From: Ptychodera flava
Lineage: Eukaryota; Hemichordata; Enteropneusta; Ptychoderidae
Assembly: GCF_041260155.1 (NCBI RefSeq)
Contig: NW_027248277.1
Coordinates: 8,786,212-8,850,211, forward strand
Direction of reading: 5' to 3'
Length of the DNA stretch: 64,000 nt
Part shown: positions 57,412-64,000 of the stretch, in pieces
Layout: every line of letters starts with the position of its first letter
Position numbering within the stretch: the stretch's first letter is position 1
The notes under the pieces: model-generated
The model's input: only the letters and a program-made list of their open reading frames with translations
The model's database searches: none
What the model was told of the DNA's origin: nothing
Made by a program: the position numbers and the translations under genes

Positions 57412-58684
57412 TTCTGGCTAGTCACGTGAGACGCAGTGATCAGCGAAGTCCAAAACATTGATTGTTCACTTTTTAGCTATATGATTCTGCCTGCCAAAAT
57501 ATTTTTATTTTGTAGATAAATAATTGAATTTCTTACTTTTTTATTTCGTTTGTTAATGAAAAGTCATTTTAATATTTTTAGATGCTTTAAAAATTTCAAA
57601 ACCCGCTAAAAAGCGACTATTTGGCCAAAATTCAAACGAAAAACAGGAAAACCAGGCTCGAATCATGGGCTACTTTTCTATGAATACTCTCAGTCTCTTT
57701 AATCTTACGCATATTACTCTCGTCGATGCACGATTTTTGCATCGAAATTTTTCACTCATTTTCGTTGGTATGACTTTGAAACTCCAGGAAGCGATTGAGA
57801 ACAAAGGGTTACCTTGAATTATTGAGGTTTTTGCTGATAATTTGCCAAATTAAATGAGAAAAAACACTACGCAAATTTCCACACGGCTTTCATGTTCGTG
57901 TGGTACAACATGTGATCATGGAGGTAGTTGGGCACTGAGGTTTCTTGCACGGTCGCGCCGATGAAATGGGAAGCTGAAATTTTCGCTCGTAATTTTACAA
58001 ACGAAATCGTAAATCCACTCAAAACTTCGTATTTTTTTGACATATTTGAAACCCATGAGGAACGTAATTCATTCTCCCCTGCACAGTAAAAAGGAGATCG
58101 AAACGACACGCATGTCAGAACCAAACGCATGCATGATGTCTGTCAACATCCATCAATCTCGTAATTTACACTGACAGAACAAAAACAATATGATCGAGCA
58201 TGGACGTTCTAACGTAAATGCATCATTGTCTATCGCATTTTCATGTAAGCCAATACACTCACACGTACGCTCTAAGTTCAATTACAATGTCAATTCAACA
58301 CGATCTGGTATTTTCGCTGATAGTGAGTGTGCAACGTGAATGGTATGCCATGGAGGTATGCTACAGTCGTTAAATAACACTGATCACGTGGTGTGACAAA
58401 ATAGTTTTACGGAAGTTGTTGACGGAAATGACGTCAATTTCGCCTCTCCCAACTCTATAAGCTTCCTCAGTTACGTAACTTCGTCGCTAAAAACCATTTA
58501 TGTAAAATATAACAAAACGCTGTGTTATCGTCAAGAAAGTCAACTTGAAAAACGACACATTTTTTTGATCAAACAAATAAGTTCCACCCATAATATAACA
58601 GGTGTATAAAGGTCACTCAAGAGTTCAAGATAAAGTAACAATTACGCACATGAGAGGGTGAACAAGTGTATCTAGCTGTATACA
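57412..58684. other. Non-coding stretch
   Basis: No gene, RNA or known repeat was recognised. Short open frames only. Confidence 0.5.
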
Positions 58685-59425
58685 CCCAGTCGCATGTGGT
58701 TCGATACACTGCGGCCACTGTGTGGCATGCATAAAGAGCCCGGACCTTGTTCTAATGCATACCACACAGTGGCCGCCGAGGGGGTCCAGACACTTTGCAC
58801 CAAAACCAGTTCGCCCCACGCAGCTTCGTCCCAAAACCACCTCGTCCCAAGTACTACCTCAGTACAACGCCACTTCGCCGCAACTACCACCTCGTACTAA
58901 AACCACTTCGCCAAGAGTATAGTACCATCATAGCACTACGAACTAGTCCTCAAACAACGATGCCACAATGTATCATAACGTTGTTTTTACCTGCAACTTG
59001 GAAGAATCGAGGTGTCCACGGTCCCTCCACACCGTGATGTGTCAGGGCATTTGGGCAACCACAAATTTATTTATGAAAACAAAAACAGTATATTAGAAAA
59101 AAAGAAAAACGCAAACTACTAAATGCTATAACACAGGTGCCTTGCGCTGAATTGCACTATGTTATTTTCTCGAAATGTGTACACTTTCAAGATTTCACTC
59201 CTTGGATGATTGAAAGGTGATGAAACCTTCAATGGTAGTGGTTGGTTATTTTCAGCTTTACCGGTTGCCTATAAGTTTGGGGCAAAGTGGTGGTGTTTTG
59301 GGACCCAAATGGTTGTAGGCAACGTGACTTTTGGGGCGAAGAGGTTTTTGTAAGAGGTTGTTTTGGTGCGAAGTGGTTTGTTGTCTGGGAACCGCCACCG
59401 AGTATCGAACCACATGCCACTGTGC
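58685..59425. mobile_element. Fold-back element with ACTTCGCC iterons
   Basis: The end words gcatgtggttcgatac (58692-58707) and gtatcgaaccacatgc (59402-59417) are inverted. Next to each lie arrays of a 17-18-base motif (ccaaaaccacttcgcc type at 58798-58914, its complement ggcgaagaggtttttg type at 59280-59375). A nested hairpin, 58711-58732 with 58755-58776, pairs 21 of 22 bases. There is no open frame. The plan resembles the iteron fold-back at 33.4-34.6 kb but with unrelated sequence. Confidence 0.65.
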
Positions 59426-59859
59426 ATACACCTTAGCAATGTGTACAGTGCTGTGTGTTCCCGGCATTATAGGGTCTTCCACCACAGGCCGTATAACGCC
59501 GGGAACTCACAGAATGGTAGGCAGGGCTACATACACCTGTACGCCTGATAATATACCATGCCTCGGCAATGACAAAAGTGCTTGGAGTGTTCACCAGTGT
59601 AATTGCACATTCCGCATGCAAAGTGGACACTCGATGCGACTGTAGGTCAGGCCATAGACCCTCGAGGGTCTACGTGGGGTCACAAAGACTGTCTTCCAGG
59701 GCCCTAAATTTGAAACCCGTCATTACCGGTACAATGACACAACAATGGCTCAATGGGTATTCAATTGTCTCTGCGCTGGAGGCTATTTTGGGCGACATGT
59801 GGAAATGTAACGTTTGGTGGGTAAAAAAAAAGTTTCACCATAAAATGTAAACTATTGAC
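59426..59859. other. Non-coding stretch with one hairpin
   Basis: gttcccggcattatag (59457-59472) pairs with tataacgccgggaac (59492-59506) with one mismatch. No gene is seen. Confidence 0.5.
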
Positions 59860-60415
59860 CACGAGCGATAACGAGTACATGTATGAAGTGAACTTCGAAT
59901 CCCGTTTGGGTTACAGTAAAAAATTTATATTCGGTAGTCAAAATCGAGTGGTATACCGTTGCTGGGTGTGATTTATTGCTATTACATCATGACAGTTTAT
60001 TGAAATTCTGACGTTAAATGTCAAAAGGGGATTTTTTGCTCTTGCGGAGAGTGCGTACGTGTGCCAGCCATGGTATATCGCGAATATACCACAGTTCCTT
60101 TTCACGTCTCGACCAATCAATTGCTGCACTTTGCCCAACAATTATACTGGTATGAAATAATAAAAATTATATCATACCTGTATATTGATGTTCCAAATAC
60201 AGTGATCTGATTGATCGAGATGCGAAAAGAACCGTGGTATATTGGTGATATACCACAGCAGGCATACATGTACATGCGAGCTCTCAGCTTGAGCAAAAAT
60301 CCGTTTTTGATGTTCCACGTCAGAATTTTAATATAGCAATAAATCACACCAAGCGATGGTATACCACTTGATTTTGACCAGTTCACTTTATACATGCACT
60401 CGCTATCGCTTGTGC
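59860..60415. repeat. Near-continuous fold-back, arms about 250-270 bases
   Basis: The two halves are inverted copies meeting near 60165 (ataaaaattatatcata). Outer words acgagcgataacgag / ctcgctatcgcttgt; inner pairs gtcaaaatcgagtggtatac / gtataccacttgattttgac, gtgatttattgctat / atagcaataaatcac, and atataccacagttcctttt / aaaagaaccgtggtatat. A partial third copy follows at 60430-60490. It is probably a palindromic miniature transposon. Confidence 0.8.
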
Positions 60416-60489
60416 ATATATGTCCTGAATGGGCCAAAATATCTTGGTGTATTGTCGCTGGCTGTGCTTTATTGCTTAACTATACCATG

Positions 60490-61220
60490 TCACTGGTTCA
60501 CAGCTGTACCTATAAGTAACTTGTTCTGTGCAAGTAGAAAGATCTAGCAGTTTGTATGGAAGATGTCAACCAACCACATTTCTGCTACTTAAATTTTTAT
60601 GTACAAGAGGTAACTGGTAAAATATCCCTGAGGAACTAAGATCTGGAGAGTGCTGTACTCCTGACCACTGTGAATTGCTTTCCTTAAGCCATCATAGTCG
60701 TAACAGGAACCAGAAGAAAATATCTTGCATATATAATGTGACTCTTTACATACAGAAGTCCCCTTTAGTAATTGCCTTATGATGCCATTGAGATATTGCA
60801 ACAGAAATCCTGAAATATGATTTCTTGGGTCAGAAAAGGGAAGGAAAACATTGAGTGCACTGAGGTGTAAAGTAGACTTATGTAGTGCATGCTTATATCA
60901 TAAGTGTTTGAAAAAAATACAAGAATTGCTTGTGGTAAAAACAGTTGTACCGCCTATGGCAGTGCGCCCGCAAAGAATACATGAGAATAAGGTTCCCAAA
61001 TTTTGGTCATTTCAGGTGCATCGTGACAATTTTTTAATCACTTGTGTCTGTTGTGACAATTTTTTTTTTTCTCAGGCTACAACGGGATCAATTTTTTTCC
61101 CTTCTATTTCACTTGGTGACATTTTTTTTTCTATCCTCCATATCCCCCCAGAAATCAAATGGTTCTCCCCTTAGTAAACAACGTGGATCCGATCGCGATG
61201 CTACCTAGTCAACTGTGAGT
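60490..61220. other. Non-coding stretch, one possible exon
   Basis: 60589-60801 on the minus strand stays open and reads protein-like (GIIRQLLKGTSVCKESHYIC), with a possible acceptor (atttcag) at its 5' side, but no domain is recognised. At 61025-61130 the word gtgacaatttttt repeats three times with variation. Confidence 0.3.
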
Positions 61221-61381
61221 GTGGGAAGCACAGGCGTTCTGTTGAATGGGTAGTTTGTAAAAGTGTAGTTTATGCTACGTTCCGACGTTCTGTTCCGTAG
61301 CCTACACTTTTACACTTTTACAAACTTTTACAAACTACACTTTTACAAACTACCCATTCAACAGAACGCCCGTGGTGGGAA
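61221..61381. repeat. Inverted repeat, 39-base perfect arms
   Basis: 61233-61271 and 61332-61370 are exact reverse complements around a 60-base loop containing cacttttaca repeats. GTGGGAA occurs on both outer sides (61221-61227, 61375-61381). Confidence 0.9.
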
Positions 61382-61384
61382 CTC

Positions 61385-61520
61385 GGTCAACAATAGCTGC
61401 AGTACAGTAGCTCGAGGTTTTGCCTGGGTATTTGGGTCGGACGGTCTGGTTTTGCCATCCGACCCAAATACCCAGGCAAAACCTCGCCTCGAGCTACTGT
61501 ACTGCAGCTAGGTCAACAAT
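61385..61520. repeat. Inverted repeat flanked by 10-base direct repeats
   Basis: 61394-61441 and 61458-61510 pair completely, except that the right arm has five extra bases. GGTCAACAAT stands directly outside on both sides (61385-61394, 61511-61520), as for an insertion with target duplication. It starts four bases after the preceding inverted repeat unit. Confidence 0.9.
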
Positions 61521-62051
61521 TGAGTGGTCGAGCTCCTAACGCTAACACACGTGGCCTGACACTAACAGGACCGCTGTAAAAAAATTGACGTTCATCACAG
61601 TTGGACAACACTTACTATTACATGCGCATCCTAAATCAAGGACTTTATCGCCTCCCGAGAGATATTTTCCAGCAGAACTCTTTCACATGGAGTAGTGGCG
61701 TGCGCGTACACACGTTTCAGGGAATGAGCGTTGAAGGTGTCTTTCGGGTTTGCATTCTGTTTCGGATTCGTGTTATCAGTCCAACGCAACCAGCCAGTGG
61801 TGGCGCCCGAGATAGGGTTTACGCCACGGCCACGATTACCAATATGAGGTGATTTACCATAATTATTGTAAATTAAAGCACAGATAAATTTCACTGTTAT
61901 ATAAAACCAAGAAATGTCGCAAAAGAACACGTTTTTATGCTTGCCCACAACATATTTTTTGGTAATAGTCGCGCCAGGGCTGAGCCAATAAACTTGCACA
62001 AATTAAAACCACCACAGTTGGAGAGTCAATTACATCACTGCACTGGATAAC
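61521..62051. other. Non-coding stretch
   Basis: No gene is recognised. Two overlapping open frames (61601-61852 plus strand, 61631-61999 minus strand) lack motifs. Confidence 0.45.
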
Positions 62052-62240
62052 TTAATCTTTGAGTGTTGTAATTTTTTCCATCTTAATTTTTGTGCAACAT
62101 TTTACTAATTTTTTAATCAATTCTCCTGTAATTTTGTTTTGATACTTTTGGCCCACAGAGGAATAAAGTTTCATTGGCTGTAGTGTCTGATAAAAATTTT
62201 GGGAAAATCTGAAAACATTGCAATTGAACCCTGAATGATG
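62052..62240. repeat. MITE family C, copy 2
   Basis: TTAATCTTTGAGTGTTGTAA and the following words (tgtgcaacattttac, gtaattttg, aaaattttgggaaaatctga) match the element at 44050-44275. The right end is eroded. Confidence 0.65.
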
Positions 62241-63009
62241 AACAGTTTTAATGCAAAATTCGCAGTTGTAGTACAGACCCTTTCATAGATAATGCATGAT
62301 TATGAATATTCTTGATAAAAATTCATATTTCTGTCATTATTGCATACTTACAAAAGTACCCTAATGCACTTGAATCCCAAATCAACATACAGATGATCAG
62401 TATTTACGATTTAAGAGTAGTAGAATACTTGTAGCACAGACCCTCAAATTATAGTTACAGCAACAGCATTGTGCGGTAACTTGATGCGTGGTCACAGTAC
62501 TGCCTTGGCACACTATTTAAACAGTAAATAACGGTACATGTAGTTGTGTTTGTTGAATTTTATTGGTCAACAGCACGACTAATATAAACATAAACAACAA
62601 CCAGATTACTTGGCCCCCTGTGATTGTGGCGTGTACAGCAGTTGAATGAATCTTGCATCACAGTAACAGAGCAAGGATAGAAATCGGGCTGAGAATTGAA
62701 ACCACTTGGTGGACTACTTATAACCTGCAGCAGACGGGAAAAATCCTGTAGCATACAGTTGCATAGAAAGTAGGCGTTGCCATCTTGAAAAAGTGGCCAC
62801 TTACTCCTATTTTGTGGTTAACTAATGGGTTACACAGCGGCATCCAGTTGTCTTACTATGGGATTTTTCCAGTCAACTACAGGTTTTTAGTGGTCCAAGC
62901 AGTAATTTCTATTCCCAACCCCTATTTCTACCGCATCCCTGATACGGAGACATGGAAATCCAATGACAAGGGGCTTCAAACTGACAGGTTGTGCACAAGT
63001 ATATTACAT
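62241..63009. other. Non-coding stretch with a dispersed repeat
   Basis: 62543-62625 repeats the block seen at 42265-42362. No gene is recognised in the remainder. Confidence 0.5.
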
Positions 63010-64000
63010 GCTTATCTATGAGACATGCACAAGTAAAAAACTCAACATTGGCACTAAGTTACCATTGACCATAGATTTGAAAGAATAGCAAGAGATTTGC
63101 CATGTAGGAATAGAATGCAAGATTGCATTGTTCACTTCTCTGATACAACTTTCCAGCAATTCAAGTTTGGTAACTTTTCTCTGAGAAGTACCAAGAGTTA
63201 CATGCACAGTAAAATAAACTGCAAGCAATCATCTTGATCACTTGACTCTATCCAAAAAAACCCCAACTTTGCAATCCCTAAAGTACAGTGTCTTCATCTC
63301 TGTCCCTGCAGAGTGGAGATGAAAGCTCCCTGGCAGTGTAGCTATATTAGAGTGCGTCCAAAGTGTCAGAATCTCCAAATTGCGGTTCAAACATAAAATT
63401 AGTGACATCATCACCACTAATGTACTCTTTTTTCTGTCAATAATTTGGACAGTCACTACTATTTTCTTCACTCACTACACGATAATATTCCATATGGCCT
63501 TCTGCGTCCATCTTTTCACCATTTCTGTGAAGACAACTTGCCTCAACAGGTGGCTGTGAAATTATCACACTATTACATTCATCTGCACCTGGAATATGTG
63601 ACACTGTACAATGACTACCAGCATCATCAACAACTTCTAATGATTCTGTCTTTATTACGTTTCTCTCATAGTCAGAGGAGATACTTCCTACTGTGTAAAA
63701 ATTTCCGTTGGACCTAAGATGCTCAGAATTGAATTCAACCTCCCCAGAATCAAATTCTCCAACTGCCATAGACTCAGTTTCTGCCATTTCTCTGATTTTT
63801 GTGTTCTGCTGATTAGGGTCAACTTTTGTGTTGTGATACTCTGTCTTCAAATCAGCAGTTCCATTAAGAATTGACCATCCATCTCTTGCTGTGCTGTGTT
63901 CATCATAATCACTGCTTTTCTCCGGATCCAATTCCGTTGGCTGAGGAAAGTATATCCTTTCTGGTCCTGATTCTTGTGTCCCTGATGATTCACTCACACA
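63010..64000 (-). repeat. Duplicated segment, copy 2 (partner at 52.1-53.2 kb)
   Basis: Same-orientation copy of 52070-53241, continuing past the window edge. It has insertions relative to copy 1 (for example, extra codons in NGTADLKTEYHNTK). Confidence 0.85.
63437..64000 (-). CDS. Acidic zinc-finger-gene-like exon without fingers, partial
   Basis: Open to the window edge, so its start and upstream exons are outside. The visible 187-188 residues are acidic and low-complexity: SESSGTQESGPERIYFPQPT, DYDEHSTARDGWSILNG, AVGEFDSGEVEFNSEHL, SDYERNVIKTESLEVVDDAG, ending SEENSSDCPNY. The stop is TGA at 63437-63439. It is the intact paralogue of 52511-53241. The resemblance of that copy's exon start to the C2H2 gene at 45490-46776 places it in the same gene family, yet no C2H2 finger follows before the stop. 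The role is unknown; it may be a finger-less partner or a further-spliced regulator. Confidence 0.6.
   Translation of the reverse strand, partial: CVSESSGTQESGPERIYFPQPTELDPEKSSDYDEHSTARDGWSILNGTADLKTEYHNTKVDPNQQNTKIREMAETESMAVGEFDSGEVEFNSEHLRSNGNFYTVGSISSDYERNVIKTESLEVVDDAGSHCTVSHIPGADECNSVIISQPPVEASCLHRNGEKMDAEGHMEYYRVVSEENSSDCPNY

Overview
The window looks like nuclear DNA of an invertebrate deuterostome. A hemichordate, amphioxus or echinoderm would fit; I cannot name the species. The reasons are AT-rich, repeat-dense DNA with spliced and intronless genes, a lineage-specific cluster of class A GPCRs, cytosolic sulfotransferases, C2H2 zinc-finger genes with TGEKP linkers, and a Ty3/Gypsy-type LTR element whose part order matches the deuterostome Gmr1 group. 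There is no bacterial-style operon, CRISPR array or rRNA.

Layout. 1-4.2 kb: no gene, several miniature TTAA-flanked elements. 4.2-36.3 kb: one segment present three times, each copy with an intronless orphan GPCR. Unit A (about 4.2-8.2 kb) has a GPCR with a one-base frameshift, with a small GPCR fragment just beyond it. Unit B (about 9.7-21.9 kb, same orientation) has an intact GPCR and later gained an LTR retrotransposon, a 31-bp minisatellite and a composite tandem repeat. Unit C (about 29.1-36.3 kb, inverted) has an intact GPCR and a fold-back element that unit B lacks. B and C flank a spacer holding a sulfotransferase pseudogene. 36.3-45.4 kb: an intact-looking sulfotransferase gene interrupted by a perfect 195-bp palindrome, a tRNA-derived SINE, a possible P450 relic and nested miniature elements. 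45.5-50.9 kb: a minus-strand gene with five C2H2 fingers and at least two, probably three, coding exons. 52.1-53.2 kb and 63.0-64.0 kb: two copies of a related acidic exon without fingers, one carrying a stop codon, the other running off the window. 53.5-62.6 kb: mostly non-autonomous DNA elements and fold-back repeats, plus a 100-N assembly gap.

How it fits together. The GPCRs would act as plasma-membrane receptors, the sulfotransferases as PAPS-dependent cytosolic enzymes and the zinc-finger protein as a nuclear DNA binder; nothing shows that they share a pathway. The main story is evolutionary: local triplication with inversion, gene decay, and waves of insertion that can be ordered because paralogous empty sites survive in the same window. 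Hairpin-forming DNA is unusually abundant, with at least ten separate fold-backs.
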